Assembly: GCA_949358305.1 (NCBI GenBank) | Contig: OX442318.1 | Coordinates: 10,212,517-10,276,516 of the forward strand | From: Strigamia acuminata | Taxonomy: Eukaryota > Arthropoda > Chilopoda > Geophilomorpha > Linotaeniidae | Length of the DNA stretch: 64,000 bases | Direction of reading: 5' to 3' | Part shown: piece by piece, positions 11,864 through 23,100 of the stretch | How positions within the stretch are numbered: position 1 is the first letter of the stretch | Layout: each line of letters opens with the position of its first letter | The notes under the pieces: model-generated | Told to the model about the DNA's origin: nothing | Databases searched by the model: none | What the model saw: only the letters and a program-made list of their open reading frames with translations | Position numbers and translations under genes: made by a program

Positions 11864-12287
11864 TATACTTTTGTTCAACTCAAAAGGGTGCCCTTCTCCC
11901 ATTGGCCGAGCTGCATTACTCCTATCTCAAGTTTGTATTACTATCACTAGGAGAAGTAGTTTTTATTTTTCTTATGTTTTGGGATTGCTATTACCATTTA
12001 AGTTGATATAATTTTAATTATTTTTATAAAAAAAAATGTTATTTCCATTTAGGAAATAAAGTTGTATGCACAAATAAATGTAAAACTCATGTTTGTTATG
12101 TTTATTGGTTACTATGTCTGGATAGTAAACAATTTTGAATTTTTGGCAGTTGCCTAGGCAATCGATTACAATGTCTGTACATTGTAATGCATTTCTGGTA
12201 TTTAGGTTTACATTTTTGGATCACTACACCAGTGATACGGCTCGGCCAATGGGAGAAGGGCACCCTTTTGAGTCGAACAAGAGTATA
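11864..12287. mobile_element. Inverted-repeat element ('tatactc...cccattggccgag' family)
   Basis: About 45 bp at the left end, including aagggtgcccttctcccatt, recurs inverted at the right end. It lies 25 bp beyond the stop of gene 2. Relatives with similar ends or centres are at 19674-19846, 42759-43005 and 52521-52948. Non-coding. Confidence 0.8.
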
Positions 12288-12691
12288 TCATGGTTTTCAG
12301 AATTAGTTTTGACTATATTATACAATTTTCTAATTCTTTAAATTCTTCTGTCAACGATTCTAAGAAGGTGTCAACAACTTTCCTTTCTACTATTGCATCA
12401 TAGTTTGCTACTACTAGCTGCATGGATCCATTAAAACTAGAAATTATGAATGACAAACCTGGAAGGAAAGAATGGAAAAGAAAAGTTACAAATTTTTTAA
12501 CTTTCATACTGTTAGTACGGTACTCATAGAACATGGATATAAGATTACAAGGGGTCAACATTGGCTAGAACTACTGAATTGCATATCTAAATAGCAACTA
12601 AAATAAATGTCCAAATTGATCAAAAAGACTAAAGAAAAATTGTGGAGGAAATCTGGATTTTGTAATCAGAACATCCACATTCTATTAAGAG

Positions 12692-13020
12692 CAGGAGTGT
12701 CAAACATTGGGCTTCCCCGCTCGACATTGGAAGAAGAGGAATTGTTTTGGACCGCACATTAATTACACCACCGCTAATACCGTGCTGCCTCGAATAAACG
12801 CCGGGTTTCAATTTGTCAACACCATGGTGTTGTATTCGAGATTTGTTCAAAATGGCAAGTTTGTAAACATTGAGCAAAAATTTGAATATAACAGCACTTC
12901 AGCTATAACACCATGGTGTTATATTCGAATACACCCCCATGGTGTTATATTCGAATTTTTTATTGTTTTCGAATACAACACTACGGTGTTATATTTGAAT
13001 TTTTAGAAAACTATGAAAGA
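12692..13020. repeat. Mixed transposon fragments and palindromes in gene 2 intron
   Basis: At 12692 there is a piece like the left end of the hAT-type element at 37484 (caggagtgtcaaacat). At about 12775 there is a fragment of the taccgt(a/g)ctgcctc element. From 12820 the palindrome aacaccatggtgtt and its variants recur (12820, 12907, 12931, 12970), and again at 13455. Confidence 0.6.
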
Positions 13021-14682
13021 AGTACAGTGCACGCTTCCAAAACGCTACCGAAACAGCACACGTACGTTGTCATTTAGTTTATTTTTATTGTTGTTTTTGT
13101 TACTTTAAATAAAACACAAAAAATAAAAACATACTGTTGTTATTTTGTGTCACCTGGTCCAATGTATTTGAAAACCCAAATGAGTGTCTCCCACCGCCAG
13201 GGGGAGTTTTGCTGCAAACTCGGTGACCAATCACGTGGTCACCCCACTTCCTGTGATGTGACCAGAGCGTGCGGTTTGGTTTGTGCTGTGTGATCGAATA
13301 AACCGACTAAATTCACTTCAAATCTATGCCATCCTCTCTTCTCAATTCCAACACATACAAGATATTGTTTGTTTTTTTAATCACAGTAATAAATATATAT
13401 TACGGAGTAACAATTTTCTTTTTTTTTACAAACTTACATGTTATTTGACGAATACAACACCATGGTGTTATATTCGGGGGAAGACGGTAGTTCACATGCA
13501 AGCGTTATCGCACCAAAGCTGCTTCGTTGTTTGCGGAGGAGAGGCAATCACCAGCCAAACATGCGGCGATTACCTCTCCTCCCTATACAACTTCTTGATT
13601 TTACATACCCAGTGCACTTATGTGTGGTGGAAAAATAGCACAGGCCACAAGCCGTTCGCCGTGGTTATTGAAACACTGTGACTGTTGCAGAGGAACATTA
13701 CTGATACCACAAGTAAAGTCAATCCCATCATAACCGTGGCGGGTGAACCGAGCTGGAAACCGATTTAAAAAAAGGCTTCCCACTAAATAATTAAAATAAT
13801 AGAATGGTGAATCCTTGACTTCCCTCGTAAACTTTTGCGTGCTTTTCAGTCGCTCTAAAGCAGTGTTGTCGCTTAACGCAAGATGAATGACACAACCAGA
13901 AACCCTATTCTTAAAACCAGCCTCTTCAGATGCACTTTGCATTGAAACTGGAATATTGGCTTTAATGTCACCTAGTGGAATATTGTGCTTGAAAAAACAT
14001 CTTTTTAAGGCACCAGCAATGCAAGATACCATAACATCATTGACAGTTGCTCCAGCTTTTAGTCCTGCCATTTTGAACCGAGCTATCGAAGCTATCGGCC
14101 GTGATCGAACGTGTGTTTTTCCGCCTTGTGGTGGAGCTAATAAACCGTTTTTCGATTTGATTTCCGTCTCTTGACGAAATTTGGGATAATAAAACAAACT
14201 GGTTAGTAAAGTCGTCTTTGTAAATTGTTTTTCTGGTTTCGGTGGCAATTGCTTGATGTGCTTTTCATCGAGGAAACAACGGCTCATCATTTGGTTCAAG
14301 TTGTAACCATCTCCCAAGCAGTGATGGAATCTTGAGAAAATCACATACCGAGGTTCGTCAGCGAAGGATTGGTCAAGTGGGAAAAGCAATACTAGCCAAG
14401 GTGATTTGTTTTCGCATAACAACTGGTTCCAAAGTTGGGAATATATTTCGTCGAGTTCGTCTTGATTTTTAGGCGGTTTGCAATCGTAAAGTTGAACGTG
14501 GTCATTGATTGAGAAGTTTGTGTCCAGCAACCAGAAGAAATATCCGCAAGAGTGAAAGATGTGTTTTCGAAGAACATGATGTTTGTATTGATCGTTGTGC
14601 CTGACATCGGTCCACTTATTCCTGACGGTTGTTCTGATTTCTTCCAAGTCAAATGTGCCTTGAAAGACCATGCACTCATTTA

Positions 14683-15003
14683 CCGTACTGCCTCGATTTA
14701 ACGCCGGGGCGTTTATTCATTTTTTCTAGTTGACCCCCCCGGCGTTCATTCAAAGCCCGGCGATTATTCGCGCCGGGCGTCTACCCGAAAAAAAAAATTG
14801 GAAAGCCACTCATTGCTAGCTATTCTTCGATGTTTCGACCAAAAGACCTCTCAAAACGTTTAAAAAACGTTTCAACCCGGCGTTTAAACAAACCCGGCGT
14901 TCATTTAAGGCCGGCGTTTATTGCCATTTCGTCCTCAGTTTGCCCGGCGCTTAATCAGGAGCCGGCGTTTAGATACGACCGGCGTTAAATCGAGGCAGTA
15001 CGG
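14683..15003. mobile_element. 321-bp inverted-repeat element inserted in gene 2 coding sequence
   Basis: The ends CCGTACTGCCTCGATTTAAC and the complement are near-perfect inverted repeats, with TA duplicated on each side. The undisrupted paralogues (for example gene 1 near 6096) have a single TA at this point. The words 'ccggcgtt' and 'cccggcg' recur near both ends, like subterminal protein-binding repeats. There is no coding capacity. A 452-bp relative lies at 26724-27175. Confidence 0.95.
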
Positions 15004-15269
15004 TATTACAGTTTCCCCACTCTCCTTTAGAATTAGAAAGTTGGCGTCGAAATTCTTGACTAAGTTGATCCACTGCTTGTGTTTTATGCACAAAAATATT
15101 TTGAGTAATTGAACAAACACTTGGTATACGCAAAGAATGGGAAGAAGTAATAGATAATGAATTACTGTCAGCAGAAATAAAACAAGTGCCGTAAATAACT
15201 GGCCCATTTTCGGTTCTGTTCTCTGCTGTGGATTTATCGTCGATTTATATTGATCGTTTCAACCTAACC

Positions 15270-15480
15270 CTTTATTGTTTTTAGATAGTAATCTAATCAG
15301 AAATAACAAAGCATTTCAGATTCTCTTTATTTTAAGTACAATACATATAATTTCTTCACCTGTGGCAAACATTGCTTTTGTTCGTTTGAAATGTAAACCA
15401 GAAATGTGAACAATGCATCAGTCATGTGCCAAGCTCAGGAAGATTTAGGAAGGGATTGTAATTCAAAACAAAGAGTTAAA
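15270..15480 (-). repeat. Upstream flank of gene 2, shared with other family members
   Basis: Words such as 'tagtaatct', 'cagattctctttatttt' and 'catgtgccaagctca' recur in order upstream of genes 1, 3, 4 and 5 and at 37097-37340. The duplicated unit therefore extends past the start codon. No gene is seen between 15208 and 20155. Confidence 0.55.
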
Positions 15481-15559
15481 TGATCAGGAGCTTGATTGAA
15501 AATCACGTTTTAATTATTTTAACAGAAAAATAAAAATTTTATTTGATAAAAAAATTTTT

Positions 15560-15879
15560 TTTTGTAGATTATTTTCTACAAATATTACTAACAAACCCGA
15601 AGATCAATAATTCTGACCGAACATCCAACAATAAAAACTTTTATCAACTTTTAACTTTTAACAAGCCAATGTCTAATCATTGCTATGCTTGTTTGGTCAG
15701 AATTGACCCTCGGTTTTGATAGTAAAATCCCCAATGTGTGGTCGCTGTTTGGTCGTGAATTTTTCCATAACTTATCTTCCAACTCTTCTTTACAAAATGG
15801 TTAAAGAAAAATTAAAAATAAATTAAAAATAAAGAAGTTATTCAAAAACAAAACTGTTTGTGACTTTTGGCCCACCCTG
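15560..15879. mobile_element. Truncated relative of the CAGGGTGGGCC element
   Basis: The right end is the complement of CAGGGTGGGCCAAAAGTCAC followed by TA. The interior matches the arms of 8207-9761 (for example 'ctaacaaaccc', 'gatcaataattctgacc'). No matching left end is visible, so it is truncated or decayed there. Confidence 0.7.
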
Positions 15880-16058
15880 TAAATAAACGAATGTTGTCGT
15901 TTAGTTTGTTTGTGTAGAACTGAAATTAGCTGTTTTCAAAATAAATTTTTGGAAGGTTTTTTTTTGCTTTATCTTTAAGTGGGATTTGATTACATTTTAA
16001 AGCAATTGTGTTTAGTGCGTTGATTTTATTTTCATATTAATTGGGTATTCATAATCGT

Positions 16059-16585
16059 TAGAGACCGGATAAATGCATAAATGCATGGAATATATTTATA
16101 TTCAATATAAAGCCAAAATCTGCTATGAATGCATATTTTCCAAAAATCGGAAATAAATGCATAAATTGCAGTTTTTATGATACGAAAATGATACGTGTCG
16201 TCTATCCGTGATTCGTTTTGTAAACGTATCCAATCAGTTAGGCCTTTTATGTGTATTTCATTTACAACAATGCCAAAAATTGTTAATTCAAGATCGACAC
16301 GGGAACAGTTGAACTTGCAAGTTAATGAAATTGATAAAAGCACATTACGGGTTGAATGTGATTTCATTTTTTTCCCAATTTAAGTCTGTGCTTACTGACA
16401 AGCGTTACAGTTTTACAACACAACACTTAGAAATGGCGCAGATTTGCTCTTGCAACAAATAATTTGACTGAAATAAATTATTTCATTTTGCATATTTTCA
16501 TTTTTTTTTTGCATAAAATGAAATTTTTACTGCATATTTTATGTGCATAAACCGAATTTTATTTCACATATATATCCAGTCTCTA
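16059..16585. mobile_element. hAT-type non-autonomous element with 8-bp target duplication
   Basis: The ends TAGAGACCGGATA and TATCCAGTCTCTA are inverted. The perfect 8-bp duplication ATAATCGT lies at 16051-16058 and 16586-16593. The 8-bp duplication and the TAGAGA-type end fit hAT elements. A 62-aa frame inside (16195-16383, plus strand) could be a transposase remnant, but I cannot support that. Confidence 0.85.
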
Positions 16586-17277
16586 ATAATCGTGCTTAAT
16601 TCATACAACAGTACTAAGATGATTCATTCTCTTTGAGGTTAGGTCAGCGCTCAGGATATCTTAGATTCTGGTGTCGCTAACCCAAAAGGAAAATGCAAAA
16701 GGAAGAAAAGTGACTGGATTGCTATTCAGCAGAAACACAGTCTCTTCGAATACAATACAAACCAAGTGTCATCCTTACTTAGAATTAGTGTGTAATGTTT
16801 TGTCATACATTAATTTATAGATTGTATAGTTAAAAGGTGTTGAAACTGGCGTTTGAAAAGGGACGATTGATAAAGAGGGGTTTGGAGGTGACGCCATGCT
16901 TGGTCACCAGAGGGTCACTTCAGTTACCCACTATGTTAATGGTGAAGTCAATTGTTTGTGTATAGGGAGGGGAATAATATTAGCATATTTCCTGTTTGAA
17001 TAAATAACCACTGTTCTCTTGTAACCCAACGTGTGTGCACGCTTCTCTTCAACATCCAGACAAATCAGTTTAAATCTTCTACCATCGATTATCCAAAGTA
17101 ACTTTATTCAACATTTCATTATATTTAGAGTGTTGAAAACAAGTAAATATAAAAAACCAAGTTCTTAAAAAAGGCTTTTATATTGGTGTTCAAATCGCCG
17201 CCAGAGTGCGCTACTACCGCAGATTGTTTTGCGATTGCCGTGATCGTGCCAAAAAACCTTCAACAAAGTACTTTTTA

Positions 17278-18230
17278 AAGGCTTTTATTTAACTTACCTT
17301 GAATGTTTGTCTGTCTGTTTCAACTTCCGGTTTGTCTAATTTTGGGTGTTTTTTCCAAAAATCAATTCACCGTAACAAAAAATTAAAATTTGGGCTTCGT
17401 ACCGCCCTAGAACAGGTCATTCTACACATTATGAAAAAAAGAAATAAAAAAAAGACTCATTTTTCGGCGCTGTGGACTGGAAGTACGAATGCTGAAAACT
17501 CTGATTTACGGCAAACTTTAAGCATACCGGAGCGCCACCTGGCGGAACCCGTGTTCTTTAATGTTCGCCCGATACGAATTTTGATGTTTTCGGCACTAAA
17601 AAAGGATTTAAAAATCCTGAAACCACGCTCATTTGATTGGAAATTGCATTCTGCACAAGTCTGTATGTTTCTTTTTTCGATTCGGTAAAAAAAAAAAAGT
17701 TTTTTTTACGATTGTAGCCGGCTACCGCATGGTCAATTAGTAAGAAATTTGAATTTAGCCATAAAAACAAAAAATATGAAAAATGAACAGTTTAAAAAAT
17801 TAAAAACATGTTTCCTGTGCAGAATTTGCCGCTCTTTCAAATGGTGCTGATAACTTTTTGATCTGAGCTACATTTTTTTTTTTTGCTAAAAAATGATTTG
17901 TCATTTGACAAATTTTTAGCATAGATTCAAATTTATCAGGGATACAGCATAAAAGCCTTTTTTAAAAACGTAGTTTTTTTGGTTTACTTGTTCTAAATAA
18001 TATTAAAAAACAAAATATAAGGGCAGAAACGAATTTTTGTTTTCACCAGGTTTAGCCTGGTTTCAGAATTTTTAGAATTTTTTTTAGTATTGAAAACATT
18101 AAAATTTGTATCGGCGAACATTTTGGCATCCATTAAAGGACACGGGTTCCGACAGGTGGCGCTGCGGTTCTAAAAAGTTACTTTACGGGTCACGTGACCG
18201 GACGTTCAAGTCAAGTTAAATAAAAGCCTT
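17278..18230. mobile_element. TA-flanked foldback element with a second inner inverted pair
   Basis: The ends AAGGCTTTTATTTAACTTAC and the complement are flanked by TA. An inner pair ('cgccacctg..ggaacccgtg' at 17533 and its complement near 18145-18167) lengthens the arms. Similar 'aaaggctttta' ends at 17170 and 17960 suggest overlapping or repeated insertions of the same family. Confidence 0.7.
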
Positions 18231-18938
18231 TAACAACAAAAGGCATGTAAACTTATTTGTAAGATTTAACCGGATATCTGAATGAATCAGATTTCCGACT
18301 TGATGAAAGACATATACGTATATACAAGACCGAGTCATTTCAGCTAACAATTGTTACATATTTGCTCATCCCCTGAACCACGGAACAATATGCAATAATC
18401 GTGGTTAGAGTGAATTCGTGATTTGTTTTCATGCTTTCTTTTCCTTTCTGCCTAGCAACTGAGGAAGACATAGTTCTAGTTCTACGTTAAAATTTTTCCC
18501 AGTAAGCCATTGCACCACTATTTACATCATAAAATAACAACGAATGAGAAGAGGTCTTACAAAATAGCCATCGTAACAAACCGCATTTGACGTCTGATTG
18601 GTTTTGACCAATGAAAATTTTTTGTGCCAGGGACGTTCACTCTTCACTTGCTTGTGGTGCCACCTGTTGCGGTGTTTCAAACAAATGCCAATGGTGTTTT
18701 GCTCAAATTTGAATTCCTTGCGATGATTTTCTAATTTTGTATTAGTAAATTCTTATAATAAATACACCTTGTGTCAGAGTAATTGTCACAACAATTGCAG
18801 TAGGTCAGCACTCATTTTATCAGTTAAGAAGCGTGCTGAAAATATTTGTTTGCTTCACCCCACAAGCAGGCAAACCATATTAAGTGGTCAATTCTCATTA
18901 CTACACCATTGACTTTACTATATTTAACACTGATAGAT

Positions 18939-19254
18939 CAGGGGTTGGCAACCTGCGGCTCTTTCGATGTCAAGATGCGGCTCTCCAGGATAGAAACACT
19001 CAACAGAGAACAGTGAGAATAGGTGGAGTAGAGAGTAGACGGACAGCTGACGGTCACTTGGGAACCAGGCCCAGCCGTGCTGTGAACTGGCATACTTGAA
19101 GCTATTTATTTTAAATCAAAAAGCAAATTTATATACCTAATCTTAATCAAATACCATAATATTGAAACAAAAATGTTAGTGGTTCTTTAAAAACTGGGAA
19201 ATTTTGTAAATTGTAACTTTTGGCTCTTCCGTCTCAAAAGGTTGCCGGCCCCTG
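18939..19254. mobile_element. hAT-like short element (CAGGGGTTGGCAAC ends)
   Basis: The left end CAGGGGTTGGCAACCTGCGG and the right end GGTTGCCGGCCCCTG are inverted, in the style of hAT short elements. The flanks tgatagat and tgataagc are only partly alike, so the target duplication is decayed or misplaced. Non-coding. Confidence 0.7.
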
Positions 19255-19261
19255 TGATAAG

Positions 19262-19450
19262 CTTAGATGGATGTTAGTGCTATTGTATATGTACAAGCAA
19301 GAATATACATTAGGATTGTTCTGCCATTTTGCAAATCAATTATTTGAAGCAGACTTTTTTATTTTTGATGTTGCCGAAAAAGTAACAGGTATTAGTAAAT
19401 TTGTTGCGTATGAAGAAGAAAAGGAAAACATAGCAAATAAACTATTGCGA
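19262..19450 (+). repeat. Copy 3 of the downstream segment (partial)
   Basis: The words 'tacaagcaagaatata' and 'aatcaattatttgaa', and the stretch ending 'atttttgatgttgc', match 11640-11780, 1390-1460 and 38775-38850. It lies 0.7 kb beyond gene 3, the same relative place as the other copies. Confidence 0.5.
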
Positions 19451-19673
19451 ACAAAAAAAAGCAATTTTTTTAACAGTTGTTAAATCAAAAGAAATTGTGT
19501 AAAGACGGAATTGAATTTATTTTTCTAGGCCGTGTTAAATCAAAATGGTGTAAAAAAAAAAGGACGGTGTATGGAATGCCAATTTTTGAAGCCGCAAGGA
19601 AACCAAGAAATATAAATCTCATTTTAAACGTCCAGGATTGACTTTTGACACATTTTTTCTTATTATACTCAGG

Positions 19674-19846
19674 CTCACTGTTAAAGACACACCACTAACA
19701 CCAGTTCCTATTGGCCGAGCCTATTTACTCCTCTCTAACAGTGTACACATCCATTCTATTTCTGGTATTTTGGCCTACTTTTATGTAGCCCTACACCATT
19801 GAATAGGCTCAGAACTGGTGTGTCTCTTATGGTGGGTCAGAGTATA
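19674..19846. mobile_element. Short inverted-repeat element (tatactc family)
   Basis: The ends TATACTCAGGCTCAC and GTGGGTCAGAGTATA are imperfect inverted repeats. Inner sequence includes 'cctattggccgagcc', as in 11864-12287. Total length is 173 bp. Confidence 0.7.
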
Positions 19847-20155
19847 GTTTAATTTCAATGGTAGTAATATAATATATCCACGAACCATGAATAACATGAA
19901 CATGTATCTGTATGTTCAGACCGTTTTGCCAGCGATGGCGCCACATAATATATAGCCACACTGTATTCTGGGATGATGATGACCTCAAGTAACAAACATG
20001 CTTAGCAAGCAAAGCATGACACGTGATTTCTGTCATCCAATCAACGCACAGAACAAAGAATCAATAGGAAATAACTCATGGATACGTGTCCATGTTATCC
20101 TTGGTTCATGATATTACGGAAGCAGTATGTTCCAGTTCGTGATAATTTTTGCTTG

Positions 20156-23100
20156 TTATTTTGTGCGAATTATTTTTTTTAAATTTGAAGTGCCATTCTG
20201 GTTCTTGAAAGTTTCTGCTTCGAGTTCTGCACTATTTTCTAATTCGAGTCCTGCACAATTTTCTAATTCTTCAAATTCTTCAATCAACGATTCTAAGAAG
20301 GTGTCAATAACTTTGTTTTCCAATATTGCTTCGTTGTTTGCTATCGCTAGCTGCATAATTCCTTTAAAACTTGAGGCTAAGAATGACAAACCTGGTAGGA
20401 AAAAAAGAAAATATTATTAAATAAATTTTTTAAATACTTAAAAGAAACTGATGGATCTGCAGTTTGTTAATCTTTGCTTAGTTTGTGACAAGAATTCAAT
20501 TAATCAGAGATTCCTGTCACATGTTTTATGTATGCAAGAAACACATGACAATTGAGAAATTTCATATCATTGGCGCTTGCTGTAATCGCCAATTGGGCAA
20601 CATGGCAACATGGATTTTAACTTTATTTTAAAAAATACTAATTCTAAAATCTAAATGTACAAATACACAAAACAGTTTTAAGATTTTGTTATGAATTTTG
20701 TGAACAGTAGGTGCATTCCAAAACTCCCGTTTCAGCCGTTTTAGCCATGTCGTGTTATCGGTTATGACGTCACATCCGGAAAAATTCCGTGTCTGTGGCG
20801 CTAACACGGCTGAAACAAGAACGTGTATTAAAACACGTGTTAGTAGACACGATTTGGGTGTTAGGGCTGCCATCGTTCGATTTTTATCCTTGTTTGTACT
20901 GCTACAGGTAAGAACAATTTTTATAAACATGTTTTTGGAAATATATATTTATTTATTTGTTTGTTATAAAATATTCGAAGTTTTAGAAAACTTAATTTAT
21001 TTTTGTCGACACGTGTTATTGTTAAAAAAAATTGATGTCGCTTGGATTTTGGCGCGATTGTTGAAAACCTAGCCATTTTCCGTCCACAAATAAATTAGAT
21101 TAGTCAGAATTCGAATATTTTATAACTTGATTTTGTTAACAGATAAATATTTCCACATCTAGAATATTGGCAGTTTTTGGAACCATCACACTTCTTCTGA
21201 ACAGATATCGTTGCCCATAAACTATTCCCTTACTCTAAATTAAAAAATATAAAAATAATCAAAAAATGAATTCATCGTGACATTGGCAGACGTTTGAAAA
21301 ACGTGACATTCGCAATCGTTTGTCAAACATGACATCGGCGAATGTGGGCAACAAATTCGCCGAATGTAACAAACAAATTCGGCGAACGTGGTAAACAAAT
21401 TCGGCATGTGCTTCTTTTCATTAAATTATATTTGCATTCTCACCCATTCATAAGTGTCTAAAATTTCCTCATCTTCGGCATCATTTTCTGAAGCTTGTAA
21501 CATAATAAGTGTAGTTTTAGCTAAGCAATCAACTACTTTAATCTTACGAATAGTAGAAATTTGGTTGGTGACAAACAAGTGTCCAACCGGTCAGCATTTC
21601 ATAAAACGAAATTGCTAAAACGAGAAAAATAAAATTTTTGTTTTGACGTTCCTAAACAGGCCTGAAACGACCATAAAACGACACGGAACAAAAACGCCTA
21701 AAACGCCTAACACTGAGTTTTGGAATGCACCTAGTGAAAAGATACAGACTTGTGCCTGCACAGTCTGTTTCCAATCCGGATCCAATCGCCAAACTGAGTT
21801 TTGGGAACTCGATTGGCGAACGGACTTGTTGGGCACATGGATCTAGATCCGCGAACCAAGATCAGTGTTCGCACCGATCATTGAATTATATCTGCCGCTT
21901 TGGATGAGATCCAAAACCTTGGTGTAAACAAGGTATTACTCTGTAGCATCAGGTTGACAGAAAATTATTAAACTTTGTTCAGGTCAAGTAAAAGATAAAT
22001 TGTGATAGCGTGGTCTTACCTAGGACAACCTAGGGACAAGATACGCATGCTCATGTAAATAAAGACAAGGGACTCCAGATTGTTGGGTTTAGTGACCTTT
22101 AATCCATTGTCTAGGGGTCGGAGATTCTCAGTCTAACCCACGTGCTGGCTGTGCCTCTTCGGCATGCCACACAGCAACTGACTCGTCACACACAGTGAGG
22201 TAATGTTTTACTATTCTGCTGTACTTACCTTGGCCCATGTGGCCGCTAAAGGAGGTTGGTGGATCCAACATCATACCACTGAGCGTCGCAATGTTGATTA
22301 GGGAGGAGGGTGTAGGGCGACGAAATGAAGTGACTTCGCTTTTCCACCCGAAGTCACTTCATTTCGTCGCCCTTCATTTCGTCGCCCCGGTTTTTTAGGC
22401 TGAATCCGCCTCTCGTGTTTCTAAGAATGTTGATAATCGAGCACAATGTCTGAAGTTCGATTACAATTCTGGTGTTTTGGACTACTTTTTTGTGCCGCTA
22501 CACCAGTGAAACAGATCAATGTTGGGGTGGTTTTGAGGAATGTACTACATTTTAGCGATTTCATTTTAGCAATTTCATTTTAGCGACACACCATTTTAGC
22601 GAACGTGTCATTTTAGCGACACAAAACGGCACTTCTACTAACACTAATTCCCCGCGAACCTTAATCTTGCTGGTTTTTTTATGCAAACCACTTTTTTGGG
22701 CCGGCTTGTCGCGGTAAATCGTGTCGCTAAAACGTGATCGCTACAATGGGAATTTTTTTTAGTAAAAATCGCTAAAATGAGCGTCGCTAAAATGACGGTT
22801 TTGAGTATAGATCAGTCCACACTCTACAAGGGTAGGGCTGATCTCTGGGGCCATTGGGCAGTGTGTGTCAGTGATGCTGGTCAACTTTGGGTGGCCAAGC
22901 GATCACAAAATCAGTAAACGTTCTAGTTTTTTTTAATGGTTAAAACTAACGGTTACCCCAAACTCTACACGCCACGTAATACAGTACATACCCATTGTAT
23001 TTGTTGGTGTTGGAAAAACAGTGCCAGCCACAAATTGTTCGCCCCGGTGATTGATACACGACGACTGTAAGCTTAGGAGAGGAACATTACTGATAGTAAG

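Larger units (their letters stand above)
12313..15207 (-). pseudogene. WS/DGAT-like acyltransferase, gene 2, split by a transposon
   Basis: Exon 1 spans 15207-13609 and exon 2 spans 12458-12313 (146 nt), with the same donor, acceptor and phase as gene 1. The reading frame starts MGQLFTALVL, runs to ...ESGETVI, then enters the element at 14683-15003 and stops inside it. It resumes at MVFQGTFDLEE. Without the 321-bp element and one TA copy, exon 1 would be 1276 nt, exactly the length in gene 1. The rest is undamaged: SPW, HHCLGDG and ATVNDV are all present, and exon 2 reads through to EELENCII. This points to a very recent loss, or to an insertion allele. Whether the element is ever spliced out cannot be told from sequence. 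The donor site lies next to unrelated inserted DNA, and the intron is 1150 bp. Confidence 0.85.

Noticed and set aside
16195-16383. hAT transposase N-terminus
   Set aside because: A 62-codon frame without a zinc-finger or catalytic motif; too little to support the call.
17299-17688. 129-codon plus-strand frame
   Set aside because: It lies wholly inside the foldback element 17278-18230 and has no recognisable domain.
22200-22300. Possible U1 snRNA or spliced-leader gene (tacttacctt on the plus strand, AAGGTAAGTA on the minus strand)
   Set aside because: Only the donor-like word matches. I see no U1 stem-loops or clear Sm site following it in the right place.
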